64,000 nt of DNA. Source: Zopfochytrium polystomum. Taxonomy: Eukaryota > Chytridiomycota > Chytridiomycetes > Chytridiales > Chytridiaceae. Below, one piece after another: positions 21,706 to 36,110 of the stretch. The notes beneath the pieces are model-generated. The model ran no database searches, had not been told where the DNA came from, and saw nothing but the letters and a program-made list of their open reading frames with translations. Location: the NCBI GenBank assembly GCA_025765615.1, contig JAIVFJ010000112.1, positions 139,501-203,500 on the forward strand, in the 5' to 3' direction. The translations under genes were made by a program, and so were the position numbers. Position 1 is the stretch's first letter, and each line of letters begins with the position of its first letter.

Positions 21706-24501
21706 ATGCTGCGCGGCGGCGGTCAGGGTACCCGTACACGATCGATGCCCGAGGTCGGCCGCACTTGGATTGATCCCGACTGCCGGAGGATCCGAGTCCA
21801 ACGCGGCGGCTACCGCCTTGGCGAGATCCTGCTGCTCGACATTGTGTCTGCCGACGCGACCGCCGGATACGAAGGCGTTCTCTACGACGCAACCGCAATG
21901 CCAGCAACGACGAAGGCGACAGCGACAACGACGACGGCGACAGCAACGGCGACGCCAGCGGCCACGCACATTACCGCAAAGCGATCCGAAATGCTCGCTG
22001 CCCACAAGTTCATCGCAATCTCCCACCTCTGGGGAAAGTCCACGGTCAAAGAGAAGGAACGCCACCCGCCCAGGCCGCCGCAGCAACCCAAGGCCCAAGA
22101 ACCCTTGGAGAGCGACGGCGAGGAGGAGCAGAACGCCGCGGCAGTGGCGGCGCCGGTGATTCCCGCCAAACCACCCTCCCTCAAGTGGACGATCGACCAG
22201 GATGCAAACGTCGCACCCTCCTTCCACAACATGTTGCTCGCCGTGCTGAACGATTACCCCGGGCGCCTGCTGTGGCTCGACTACGCGTGCGTGCCCCAGG
22301 CGCTGCATGGCAGCGAGATGTTGGACGTGTTCGTATCCATGTCGATCGTTTACTCGGTCTGTTTCAAGTGCGTGGCGGTCCCGCTGTGCACCATCGACAA
22401 TATTTGCTGGAAGGGCGAATACGACTTGCTGCGGCGCAGCTTGTTCGAGGCCGACAAAGACATGCGAGGCGAGTCGTGGACGCAGAGCGTGAGGGAGGAG
22501 GCGTGTAATGTGGATCATTGCGAGAACTTGAAGGCCGTAACGGACAAGATTCGCGTTTCCAACGTCAGCATCAGCGGCTGGTCGAGCATGGGTGAGTATG
22601 CACAAAACTCTGTTTGCAAACAATGCAGTCAAAAGAGTGAGCGTATGCATTTTTCAGGCTACGTGCCGTACAAGTACATGCTCGACCTGGTGCTCGTAAT
22701 GTACGTTGCTGGGAAGGTTTTGCAGTCCGAGTACTTTTCGCGCGTGTGGACGTTCCAGGAGATGATCCTCCCCACAGAGCTTGTCCTGTCGTTCGGCGAG
22801 CGCGAGGACGGTACCGCCAATCTTGTCGACGTGGACGCCTTTCTGTCGCTGGTCGACATGGCCGTTATCATCTTCAATAAGATTGTCAAGGCGATGGGGC
22901 TTCACGGCGTAGTGTCTCCCGCCTTCAGTGCGTATCTGACAGCCATCACGGTGCTGGCAAAGGCTCTCACATACAATCAGTCGTCCATAAAGACCTGCCG
23001 GCGGCTTGGCCGCCAGTCAAGGTACCGTATTGAGAACGACCAACTGGACGCCGGGTACATCGAAAGCGTGCTCAAGACTTTTGCCGCGATCCCCAGGCAG
23101 GCTGAGATAAAGGACGACTACGTGTACGGGCTGCTCGGAATCATTCCGGTCAGGCTTGAGGAGAGCACTGAGCCGGGTGACCACAGAAGGACGGTGAACA
23201 ACTTTTTTCGCGCAATCTCCCGCAAAACTCGCCGAATCTGGACGGCTGGCGGATTCATCCGAGCGTTTGACAGTCGGCCCACTTGGTGGACCGGCAGCAT
23301 CCCAAAAGGTATGCCCAACTCGACGTTCTTGCGGCTCGCCGGTTTCATCACGGATTACGACCCGAGCAAGCCCGTCGGCGAAGAGATTGGTACAAAGACG
23401 GAGGCAACCAACTTGATGGTGACGGGCCGGGTATCCATTCGCGTGCGCCCGCCCGACACGACCGCCGACGGCGAGGCATCGTACCCGCTTCGTCACGACT
23501 CTTGCTCCATCCACCGGTCCAAAAACTACAAGGCCAACGCCGCCGGTGGGCCAGTCCGCGAAAGGATATACACGAGCGCCCTCACCAGGTTCTTGCACTC
23601 GCTCCTGTCGCGAACCTCCATGGACGACCACAAGTTTGTCCCAGCCGCGCTGATCCTCCTCGGCATGTCCGACGCCGACGACGGAGCCGGGAAAGACGCC
23701 GGCCCGCTCCGCAGCGACTTTCACAACTACTTTTCCAAAAAACGCGACGACAAATCAAACCTCTCCAGCTTCGTTCCGCCCGGCAGCGACATGAGCATCA
23801 ACATGTACGCAACCTCCTCCGACATCACAGACCTGTTCGGACTCCCCGCAGGCGAGACCCCGCTGGTCGTCGACCTCCGCCTCGACTGCGGCTGCCACTT
23901 TGGCCTCCCGCACGAGCTCTTTGACAACCTGAGCCTCTTCTGGCCCGCGCGTGTTCGCGGCGTCCTGAACCTCGCCTCGATCGAGCCGCGCGGCGCCCAA
24001 GTGCTGCAGGTGATGACGGCAAAAGTCGACCTGGACGAGTCTTTCTTTGACCGCTTCCTCGCCGACCCAGACAAGGAGGAGTACCACTCCGAGTTCGACG
24101 CCATCCAGCAGCTCCGCGTCCACAACAAGCTCGTCGCCCGCGTGCTCCGCGAGACCACCAAGAAGCGCACAGTGTCTGCTGTCTTGACTACCCTGCGCAA
24201 CGAGAAGGACCTCGAAAGAGACCTGCCCCTCGCTAATCTCCGTCTGTACGAGCGAGGCGGCGGCGTGTACGCTGTCCGCGGGTCCCTGGACGCACGCTAT
24301 TTCGTCCCCGTCGGCCTATTGAAGTTTACGGTGACCGACTTGAACAGCCTGCTCATCAAGAAAGAGGCGACCGAACAGGCCGCCGGGAACGGGGGATGGG
24401 TGGGACCCTACCCGGATCAGGCTTCTTCGGCTGCAGGCGCAGCTGGACCGGGCGGTGCTGCTGCACCTGCTCCACGAAGAAACCCGCCATTGACTCGATA
24501 G
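21706..24501 (+). CDS. HET-domain protein (heterokaryon-incompatibility type)
   Basis: The HET domain is recognised by KFIAISHLWGKS (about residues 101-112), LLWLDYACVPQ (about 188-198) and FSRVWTFQEMIL (about 320-330), the three classic blocks. The first two are separated by a Pro/Glu-rich insertion, and a Thr/Ala-rich insertion precedes the first. In filamentous ascomycetes HET proteins trigger cell death on non-self recognition; that role here is by analogy only. One intron, 22592-22657 (66 nt, GGTGAGTATG ... TTTTCAG), joins SSM to GYVPYKYMLD; it is divisible by three and stop-free, so the reading frame stays open through it. Spliced length is about 909 residues. The long region after the HET domain (about 330-880) has no recognised repeat or NTPase motif, and the tail is Ala/Gly/Pro-rich. 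Confidence 0.85.
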   Translation: MLRGGGQGTRTRSMPEVGRTWIDPDCRRIRVQRGGYRLGEILLLDIVSADATAGYEGVLYDATAMPATTKATATTTTATATATPAATHITAKRSEMLAAHKFIAISHLWGKSTVKEKERHPPRPPQQPKAQEPLESDGEEEQNAAAVAAPVIPAKPPSLKWTIDQDANVAPSFHNMLLAVLNDYPGRLLWLDYACVPQALHGSEMLDVFVSMSIVYSVCFKCVAVPLCTIDNICWKGEYDLLRRSLFEADKDMRGESWTQSVREEACNVDHCENLKAVTDKIRVSNVSISGWSSMGEYAQNSVCKQCSQKSERMHFSGYVPYKYMLDLVLVMYVAGKVLQSEYFSRVWTFQEMILPTELVLSFGEREDGTANLVDVDAFLSLVDMAVIIFNKIVKAMGLHGVVSPAFSAYLTAITVLAKALTYNQSSIKTCRRLGRQSRYRIENDQLDAGYIESVLKTFAAIPRQAEIKDDYVYGLLGIIPVRLEESTEPGDHRRTVNNFFRAISRKTRRIWTAGGFIRAFDSRPTWWTGSIPKGMPNSTFLRLAGFITDYDPSKPVGEEIGTKTEATNLMVTGRVSIRVRPPDTTADGEASYPLRHDSCSIHRSKNYKANAAGGPVRERIYTSALTRFLHSLLSRTSMDDHKFVPAALILLGMSDADDGAGKDAGPLRSDFHNYFSKKRDDKSNLSSFVPPGSDMSINMYATSSDITDLFGLPAGETPLVVDLRLDCGCHFGLPHELFDNLSLFWPARVRGVLNLASIEPRGAQVLQVMTAKVDLDESFFDRFLADPDKEEYHSEFDAIQQLRVHNKLVARVLRETTKKRTVSAVLTTLRNEKDLERDLPLANLRLYERGGGVYAVRGSLDARYFVPVGLLKFTVTDLNSLLIKKEATEQAAGNGGWVGPYPDQASSAAGAAGPGGAAAPAPRRNPPLTR

Positions 24502-24932
24502 AGCATCAGGTGCAACCGCACGAGATATTTGGACTTGTTTGCGTTGCAAGAAAATATACTGTAGTTGTTGTGCTTTTTTGGGCTGACCATAAACGCAAAT
24601 ACGCTGCTTCGACGTCCCAGTAGACTTTGAAAACAGACGTGCGGAATTGAAGTACACAAACAAGTCTCGGACTTAGAGCTCTTATCGTGAGGGGAAATTC
24701 ACCAGAACTTCGAATGATATAGTAGTCGCCTAAAAAACCCGGCTACGCATCGGCCGTGATTAACTCTGGCGCAACCGGTGCGCCAATGCCTGACGAGAGC
24801 TCGCTGCACGAAGTAGGGTCAAACTCCTTTGTTAGGATCAAGGATGAAACCTTGCAATCCAACCAAAACCGAAAAATTGAAACCCCGACGACTTCTAGAC
24901 CAAATCCGAAGGTGGCCACAAAACCTTCGATT

Positions 24933-28356
<3,424 letters not shown>

Positions 28357-28633
28357 AAGAGACATTCATTACACATGCTAATTGATTGATTGATGGATTG
28401 ATTGATTGATTTCACGCGAACGTGATTTTTTAACTTTCGTCTTCCCGTCGCCTCCGTCGCTGTCTTTCGCGCCTCCGCGCCTGCGCCAAAACCAAACCAA
28501 ACGAACTGTGTCTCGTTCGGCGGGCTGGGAGGAAGCAACGATTCACACACTCTATGCGAGTGGTACTTTTAAACGATGCCAACATCAATAAAGACCGCGA
28601 CATGACGGTTCATCGTCAAGGCAATTGAAAAAG
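28357..28633. other. Spacer with (GATT)n repeat
   Basis: 3' flank of the coiled-coil gene, with a (TGAT)n tract at about 28380-28410. No gene seen. Confidence 0.5.
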
Positions 28634-29530
28634 CTAAATAATAAATGTCGCACCATGCAAAGACGCAGTTGCGACAACACGGTAACGTTGCCCACCCGGT
28701 TTCTCTACGATCGCGCGCGACAGCAAGTCCCCCACCGTCGAATTTTTGACGGTAAAATGCCTCAAAGTCAAGGTCAGTCTGGAACACTCTCCCGACTTTA
28801 AAATATCAAGGCCTGCAAGAATCAGGGACTTAACGGCTGAGGGCCTGATGAAACCACCAAGTTCAGAGAACATTTCCTGCTTTCCACAAGAAAGCTCGCA
28901 GCACCTGTATATTGATGTTGGGAGAAGGGCAGGACGGTGAAGGTTCAGTGAGTAAACTTACTGACTGCTGAGAACAAGCGAGGTCGCAATTTTCCAGGCA
29001 CGGAGAGCGACTGAGGGTCAAGTAAGCAATGGCAATAAGGCCTTCAAAATCTCCCAGACTGGTTCGTTGGTGTTATCGAACAGCTGGCAAAGTAAACCTC
29101 CATGGCCGTAAGCCCAAGAACTGAGGGACCACGTGCCCTTGCCGGTAGGTGGCTCCTTCTTCGGAACATGTTCAGAAACGACGAGCCGTGCTGCGGCTAG
29201 CATGTGGCTAGCACGTGCGAATTCGTATCGTAGATTCGAGTCCTGATTGCCGCTTCTTCCGCCTCACAAAACTGGCCGACGGTCTCCGACGACTCCTCCA
29301 GCACGATTTCGCGGCCGAAACAGCATCGACGCTGTTGTCACCGTCACCATTCCGTATCAAGTCAGCAGGACACAGCTTATTGATCTAGTGCGCAGCATTT
29401 TGCTGGCCAAGGATGCGCCTGCACGTCGGTGTTCCTTGCCCGTCCTGGATGCGCTGAATACGTCGGGTGCGGCCACGAGGTATTCCAACATGGTAGCAGA
29501 GGACCGGGAACCGGAGCGAGTTGTTCTTGG
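28634..29530 (-). pseudogene. Decayed copy of the F-box-like gene family (minus strand)
   Basis: Read on the minus strand, 29500-29380 gives MLEYLVAAPDVFSASRT, matching ILEYLVSAPRIYTASRT of the intact gene at 39.5 kb. 29203-28980 gives EPVWEILKALLPLLT, matching VWTIINLLLPFLV, and 28873-28634 gives FSELGGFIRPSAVKSLILAG, matching YSKLCDLFPPALLKDLVEVG. The acidic linker and the C-terminal half are missing, and stops and frame changes separate the pieces. Confidence 0.7.
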
Positions 29531-29748
29531 TTTGTTGCTGTTGCAAAGGCGAGGCGATTGGGAGAGAGCGGGCACGCAGGATGGATAGCAAGAACGAAAA
29601 AAAAAGTTAGGACGCGAAAACGCAATCTCCGGGGCCCATTCCCAAACCCCTTTATTACGGCGCAACCAGCTGCTTGCAGGGCCGTCGAACAGGACGACGA
29701 CGAGCCGTTGCCGGTGTTCCTTCCCCACACGTCGACACGTGGGCTGCC

Positions 29749-30939
29749 ATGTCAGCAGTCGACCTTCCTTGTCGAAACAACAAAACCTCCCTCATGCCGC
29801 CGACGACTGGCCGCACGCCAACAAAGCCGCCGCCGCCGCCGTCGCCGAAGACGCCGCCAACCAGCAGGACGACGACGAGGACGACGGGAGGGACGACGGC
29901 GAGGACGACGGCGAGGACGACGGCGAGGACGACGGCGAGGACGACCACCACGCCGTCGTCGCGGCCGCAACAGAAGCAGCAACTACAACAACAACAACAA
30001 CAACAACGGCAGCGCCCTGCACATACACAACCGCCCCCGAACTGGCCCCCCGACGTCGAGTACCTCACCGACCTGCGCTGGACCCCCGCCGCACACGCCG
30101 CCGCCGTCGCCGCCGGCGGCTTCTTCAGCCCGCCACCGCCACCACCCCCCCCACCGCCCTCTGTTCCGCCAAAGCCCACCGACTCTTCCTCCTCCCCAAC
30201 CCCAACACAACCCCCACCCCCACCCCCACCCCGACCCCCGCCGCACCCCCTCCACTCCCTCCCAACCCACCCGCCCCCCCCCACCCCGCCCTCCGCCGCC
30301 CTCGCAATCAAACAAATCACAGACCCGCGCCACCCCGCCCACCCCCAGCGCGGCCTCTTTGCTGCCCGCCCGCTCGCCCCGCGCGAGCTGCTCGCCGACT
30401 ACTGCGGCGACGTCCGCCTCGCCGCCGGCGGCGGCGGCGGCCACGACGACGCTCAGGACGACGGGGACTACACCCTGTCCCTCGACGCGCGCGTCGGCCT
30501 CGCCGTCGACGCGGAGAAGGCCGGGAACGAGGCGAGGATGGTGAATGACTTTCGCGGGGTGCCGGTCACGCCGGCGGGGGAGACGTGGTCTGTGCGCGGA
30601 GGGGGGAGGAGGAAGAAGAAGAAGGAGGAGGAGGCGGAGGGGAAGGCGAGGGCGAACGTCGAGTTTAGGGCGTATCGGTGCGCGGTGGACGGGAGGGTGC
30701 GCGTGGGCGTGTTTGTCGGGGCGCGGGCGGTGCCGGCGGGCGCGGAGCTGCTCGTGTCGTACGGCAAGGGGTTTTGGGCGGCGAGGGGGTTGCTTGGGGC
30801 TGCGTGGCGAGCGAAGGAGAAAGAGGGGGAGGAAGGGGACGGGGTGGCGGCGGTGGAGGAGGAGGAGGAGGAGGAGGAGGAGGAGGAAGAAGGAAAAGGA
30901 GGGAAAGAAGGCGAATTGAGAAGCAAGACGATGAGCTGA
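29749..30939 (+). CDS. SET-domain protein, putative lysine methyltransferase
   Basis: 396 residues from ATG 29749. The N-terminal half is disordered, with Pro, Thr/Arg and Gln runs. The SET domain (about 184-355) begins IKQITDPRHPAHPQRGLFAARPL and continues with LADYCGDV, DYTLSLD, GLAVDAEKAGNEARMVNDFRGV and ELLVSYGKGFW. These match the SAM-binding GN.AR.(I/V)N block and the terminal YG..FW block. The usual NH after GN.ARF is ND, as in the fungal subfamily carrying GNEARFINDYRG. A Lys/Glu-rich insertion (GGGRRKKKKEEEAEG) interrupts the domain, and a Glu-rich low-complexity tail follows. No pre-SET or post-SET cysteines are seen. The target is unknown. It could still be inactive. Confidence 0.75.
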   Translation: MSAVDLPCRNNKTSLMPPTTGRTPTKPPPPPSPKTPPTSRTTTRTTGGTTARTTARTTARTTARTTTTPSSRPQQKQQLQQQQQQQRQRPAHTQPPPNWPPDVEYLTDLRWTPAAHAAAVAAGGFFSPPPPPPPPPPSVPPKPTDSSSSPTPTQPPPPPPPRPPPHPLHSLPTHPPPPTPPSAALAIKQITDPRHPAHPQRGLFAARPLAPRELLADYCGDVRLAAGGGGGHDDAQDDGDYTLSLDARVGLAVDAEKAGNEARMVNDFRGVPVTPAGETWSVRGGGRRKKKKEEEAEGKARANVEFRAYRCAVDGRVRVGVFVGARAVPAGAELLVSYGKGFWAARGLLGAAWRAKEKEGEEGDGVAAVEEEEEEEEEEEEGKGGKEGELRSKTMS

Positions 30940-31539
30940 AAGCGGACAAGAAGAAAAAGAAAAAAAAGAACGTGATGTGGTTAACCATTTGTTGTTTCTT
31001 TTTTTTTTTTTTGTGAGTGTGACTTCTATTGCCCGTTTTTGGGTGGTGGTTCCTTCTTAAGGATTTTTGGGGCAGTGGTCTTGTAAGTTAGTTCGGTGAG
31101 GGTGGGAATGAGAATACGAAAGGAACAGGTGGCGGCGACTACGTTGGGGGGAGTTTAGGGAAGGTACTAAATGTGTTCCGAACGAGGAAAATCTGGAGAC
31201 GAAAAAGGACGAGGAGGAGGAGGAGGAGGTGCATTTCTTGGGAGGAGTAAACAGCATAGAGGAACCTGGATCTCGGAGGTGGGGGGGAGGTTTTTTGTTT
31301 TCTTTTCTGGATGTGTCTTGGGGGGTTGTTGGGTGAGCAGCATGTACAGAAAAGGCAGTAGTAGTTGGTTGTATGGTGAAGGGCCAGGGTGTGAGGAGAA
31401 TTTGGGGGAGTGGGGAAGAAAACAGATACAAAATGAGGCTTGAGATGTAGAAAGAACGAAAAATAGTTTTTGAAGGAGTGTAGGCACGGGCGATGGAAAA
31501 AAAAAGTCGAAGAGGGGCGGACAACGGGGAGGGGGAGGT
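30940..31539. other. Convergent spacer between the SET and arrestin-like genes
   Basis: 3' flanks of both genes. A- and T-runs and GA-rich sequence; no gene supported. Confidence 0.5.
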
Positions 31540-32534
31540 TTAGCGGTACGCCGGAAGGGACCCGTCGGCGGAGGCGGCGGCTGCCGACACGCTGTCTCGA
31601 GCGGCCTCGACGGCCTTGACGTACCCGGCGTCTGCCTTTGGCGGCAGGTCGGCGACGGCGGCGGCCGTCGCCGCGCGTAGCACTTCAACGTCGCGCAGTC
31701 CGACCGCCGCGACCCGCACCGGCACGCTGACCTGCACCGGTGCGCCTCCCGCCTTGACCAGCTCCACCAGCACCTCGTGCCCGACAACCACGTTCATCCA
31801 CCGGCCCTCCGGGTTCACGCACCCGCCCTCCACCCACACCCGCGCGTCGATCGTCCCGCCCGCCGCGTGCTGCCGCGCGTCCACCGTCCACGGCGGCACC
31901 ACCAGCGCAACCTCCGCCGCTGGCGCCATCGCCGTCGGCGCGGGCGCCGCTCGCTTCAGCATCGACCCCAGCGCCCCGGTCGGCGCCGCCGCCTCACCGC
32001 CCACCCGCACGCACGCGCGTCCCGACATGCGCAGCGGCGTCGCGGCGTCGCGCGACGGGCTCTCCTTGTGCGCCGCAAACTCCACCAGCGTCGCCGCCGA
32101 AACCGCGTACCCTTCGCCCTCGCCGCCGACGACCCGCACCGCGACAAGGTCGCCCGGTGCGCACACCGCCGGGTGCACCACGACCCGCGCGCCGGTCGCG
32201 GACCCGGGCACCGCCGTCGAAGCCGTCAAAGCCTCGCCGCCGGCGACGAGCGTCGCCGCGAGCTCCGCCGACACGTGCGGCACCGCCACGTCGTACGACG
32301 CCGTCGCCGTGTCGCGCAGCTTGTTCTTGGCCACGTCGGCTTTTGCGTCGAACGCCGTCGCCGTCAGCTTGTACGAGACGCGAGTGGAGGGCGCCGCGTG
32401 CAGGCTGGATTGCAGGTCGACGCTGGGTGGGAAGGCGCCGTCGAGGGGGAAGGAGAAGGAGGCGAAGAAGTCTTGGTTGGGCGCCTTTTTCGTAGGTGTG
32501 GGGCGGGTGTGAGTGGATTGGTGTTAGTTGCTGG

Positions 32535-32594
<60 letters not shown>

Positions 32595-33524
32595 AGAGTG
32601 TGTGTGTGGGCGTGAGTGGGGCAGATCGTGTCTCACCAGGGTGATGGGTCCGCTTGCTTCGATGGGTAGGAACTCGGCCATCTTCATGGTCAGGGGCTCC
32701 ATGCCAATATAGTTTGTGCCCGACGCCTCGAGGTACCGCTTTGCGGTCAGCTTGGTGTACCAGTTCGCCTCGAGCTCGATCTTGATGGATCCGACGGCAA
32801 ACGCCTTCTTGCTCACGTTGCGCACCTTGACCACGCCCGAGATCTCGGACTGCGCCGCCGCCGATCCGGTCAGGCCGTTGATCCCCGAGTACAGGCCGCG
32901 ACGGAGGGCGGGGGCGGGGCCGCCGGCGGACGGTTTCGATGACGACGACGACGATCCCGCGGGCGCGGACGACGACGACGGGGTCGCGGCCCAGAAGGAC
33001 ACCTCGAGCGGCGCCTTTGGAACGGGCGGGGCCGCGTAGACGAGCACGGGGGCGGCGGCGGCGGCGGAGACGGGTGCGGCGCGGCCGGCGATGGGCTCGA
33101 CGAGGTCGTCGTCGCTGCCTCCCTTCTGCTCCTTGGACAGGTGCACGCGCGTGCGGGTGCCGACGCGGCCATAGCCGAGCGCCGACATGCCCGCGATGCC
33201 CCCGCCGTGCATGGCCACGGCCACGGCCATGCTGCCGGACTTGCCCGGACCGTCCTGCGCCACGGCGCGCGGGTCGTACAGGATCGGGCCGGCGCCGGGC
33301 GCGGCGCGGGCGCCGCCGGCGGCGACGTGCTGGAAGTCGGGCACCAGCGGCTCCTTGCGCTGCACAGTTTCGTGCAGGTCGTAGACAGGCACGGCGTCCA
33401 GGAGGTGGGCGCGCAGGGCAGGGTGGGCGGCGTAGAAGGCGGAACTGGCGACGAGGTCGCGGGCGTTGGGGTCGCCCTTGTCGTTCTTCTTCATGAAGAA
33501 GTAGATGCCGTAGTCGGAGGCCAT
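31540..33524 (-). CDS. Arrestin-like protein
   Basis: Two exons, 33524-32637 and 32484-31540; 610 residues. The splice joins EASGPITL to APNQDFFASFSFPLDG in phase. Arrestin-fold features: SEISGVVKVRNVSKKAFAVGSIKIELEA for the first strands of the N-domain, then the FSFPLDGAFPPSVDLQ block (compare FPFSFPLP..LPPSF in alpha-arrestins) and VSYKLTATAFD. The C-terminal arrestin half follows with VVPPWTVDAR and VLVELVKAGG. Before the fold there is an unusual 200-residue N-terminus starting MASDYGIYFFMKKNDKG. Alpha-arrestins link membrane cargo to ubiquitin ligases. I see no clear PPxY motif in the tail, so an adaptor role is tentative. The tail ends in an Ala/Asp-rich helix. Confidence 0.7.
32485..32636 (-). 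repeat. Intron of the arrestin-like gene with (CA)n tract
   Basis: On the minus strand GTGAGA donor and TACGAAAAAG acceptor. The intron carries a long (TG)n/(CA)n tract at about 32539-32591 on the plus strand. Confidence 0.75.
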
Positions 33525-33932
33525 GGCTGTTGTGCTTAGAGTGTAGAGTGGGAGGAGGGGTTTAGTGAACTAAGAAGGAAGCGGGTGGGCTGCCGGACTG
33601 GGAGGGGACTGGAAGCAGGGAGGGGGAAGAGAGATGTGAGAGAGAGAGTGTGTGTGTGTGTGCGTGTGTGTGTTGTGTGTTGTTCGTGAGAACTTTGAGA
33701 AAGACCCTTGCGATGATGTTCCTTATAAATATCAGGGGCGCCACCGGGTCATGTGAGTGGGGGGGGGGGTCCAGATACAAACTGGGCACTGGCTGTTTCT
33801 TCGTTTCTACTTTTCCTTTTGCAAACGAGAAAAACGTAAAATATTTTTTTGAAACAAACAAAGCCTGTCTCGACCCGCATCCGCCCGGAAACAGGGAGGG
33901 CGAGACAGGGCATCATTGAAGACCGACAGAGA

Positions 33933-33969
<37 letters not shown>

Positions 33970-34084
33970 CGGCAGAGAGAGCGAGTGCGCATCGCTGTGA
34001 CAGTGTTTGACGCCAAGCTGGGTCACCACAGACAGGCACGAAGACGAGTCGAGAGGACTCGAGGAGCACCAAAAAGAGGACATT
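33525..34084. other. Spacer with TG and GA microsatellites
   Basis: 5' side of the arrestin-like gene. Contains (TG)n at 33649-33673, a G-run at about 33757 and (GA)n at about 33930-33970. No gene seen. Confidence 0.55.
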
Positions 34085-34450
34085 GGAGTCTCTCAGACGC
34101 TTTTCGAAGCACGGCTCGTCGTTTCTGAGCTGTTTCCGGAGAAGGAGCCTGCAGGTGGCAAGGATGCGTGGCCTGTCAGTGCCTGGTCTGCTGCTATGGA
34201 TGCTTGCATGGCCAGCTGCGTAATGGCACCGGCGAAGGCTGGTTGGCGGACAGCCAATTTGGTCCAGGGTCTCACACCATCTGGTGTTGCGAATGTTTTG
34301 GAATCAGGTTGGTTCCAGCCCTCTTCTGAAATGCAGGAAACGTTCTCTGAACTTTGCGGTTTCATCAGACCTTCAGCGGTCAACTCGTTGATTCTCGCTG
34401 GTCTTGATATTTTAAAGTCGTGAGAATGTTCCCGGGGATCCTCGTCGATA
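34085..34450 (+). pseudogene. Fragment of the F-box-like family
   Basis: Encodes ARLVVSELFPEKEPAGGKDAW and, later, FSELCGFIRPSAVNSLILAG, which match the minus-strand copy at 28.6-29.2 kb (ARLVVSEHVPKKEP; FSELGGFIRPSAVKSLILAG). A stop follows DILKS. It is an isolated middle piece. Confidence 0.65.
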
Positions 34451-36110
34451 TCTATCATATATCTACAGCGGCGACCTCATACTGCCACAAAACTCTTGAA
34501 GAGCCGTCTTGTTTCGTTCGATGTTGGTAACTGCTCGACCGCGATAAGAGAGTTGAGTTTGAAACTTTTGGTGGTTTGGTGGTTATCGAGACCAGGACGG
34601 TGTGGGGCGCTTTGGTGCGTTCGCCAACACCCACTCTCTGACAAATCGGCTGCTTGCTCCCGCCACTCTTAGTTCCCTCTTTCTCCGCCAATATCCTGCC
34701 TCCAGTGGTAGGGCTCGTCCAAACCTTTGCAAGCCAACGATGCTTGGGCGCGACCCCGGCCCCTGGACGTCCCCGTCGGCCTCGAACAAGGCGGCTATCG
34801 CAGGCAAAGGAAGTGTACTCGCACTATCACCTATCGTCCGAATCACGGTATGGGCAAGAAGGAATGTTCAATCCGTTTCGTTCCGGCCCTTGACTGTCCT
34901 CTACACCGACCGAATAACACAACCACCCAACCCCAGTCCCACGAAACAAAACAAAATGCAGTCCCTCCCCTTTCCGATTCTCTGCTCGGGCAGCGACGAC
35001 GGCAGCGACCGCGCGCGCGAGGACAACCCAGAATTGAACCCCGGACGACGCCCCTCTGTACACCACCGCCAAGAAACGCAGAAACCTGGTCGTCAAATCT
35101 GCTGGCTGCAGGCTGGCGAGACAAACAGCGGGATAATGCTCGAATTCGAAAGTTCCACACTCGTTCCGTCGAGAGGGGAACCGTCTCCGTCGTGCACAAC
35201 TGTGGATGAGTCTGCCTGGGCGACACTCATACGTGAATATCTACGGAAGTGCGGGTCGAAGCCGCTTCTGACGCCTTCATTCTGGGAGACCGAGTTGGGG
35301 TGGACTGCGTTACGATATGAAGGAATCAAGCTTTAACACCGTAGCTGTCTTGTCGGATGGAATCGAGCGCCCAGTGCCTTCAGTCGACGCCGTTGTCGAG
35401 ATTGTACGGGCCGCTACGCAGTGGTTATTAAGCGGACCAAAGTATTTCGAGGAAGCCTTGACGATTGGATTAGAGCCAGATATTGCCACAAAGCAAGAGC
35501 GAAAGCCAGTGTCGAGTTCGGAGTCAGCGGATGCAGACGAGTTCTTTTTGTCATGATCGAATTGCAGGTTCTCTGGCGGGAATTGCTGGACAGGTCCACT
35601 GATATGAAGAATCGCCTATATCCCGTTTTTTCGATATGATAGAAGAAATATCGTCTGTTTGGTGTTAACATTGGTGTGAAGCGCTTGTGCTCGTAAGTTT
35701 TTGAAGTGTTGCGAGTATGCCTGGGATTGAGAAACGGGGAAATGGCCATGTACTTGGATTAGGAAAGAAGGATGCAAAGTGGAACTGCTCTTATGCCCCT
35801 GTGACCCTACTTGAACCAGTATCGATCGGAGCCTGTACTTTCAAAGACAGTCAAAAGACTGCGTGAATGTGTGAAGCTGGTTGCGTGATTGACGCTTGGC
35901 AGAAATTGGCTCGGCTGGGCACTTGGGAGTGTCAACATGACAGAGGACAGCTTATTCATTGTAAGCCGTGTGCCTGGTCACTTCAACAGGTCAATTGGAC
36001 GACAACAGCAGGTTCGGGCTGGTGAAAAGGCTGTCAGCTCATTGCAATGGGCCTGAATCAGCAGCCCTCCTTCGACTGCTCCTTCATTTCTCGTCGTTGC
36101 GCTTGGTTCA

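Noticed and set aside
23017..23724. 235-codon minus-strand frame inside the HET gene
   Set aside because: Antisense shadow of a GC-rich coding exon; no motif.
32939..33496. Arg-rich plus-strand frame opposite the arrestin-like gene
   Set aside because: Frame shadow; the minus strand has arrestin-fold motifs and a consistent intron.
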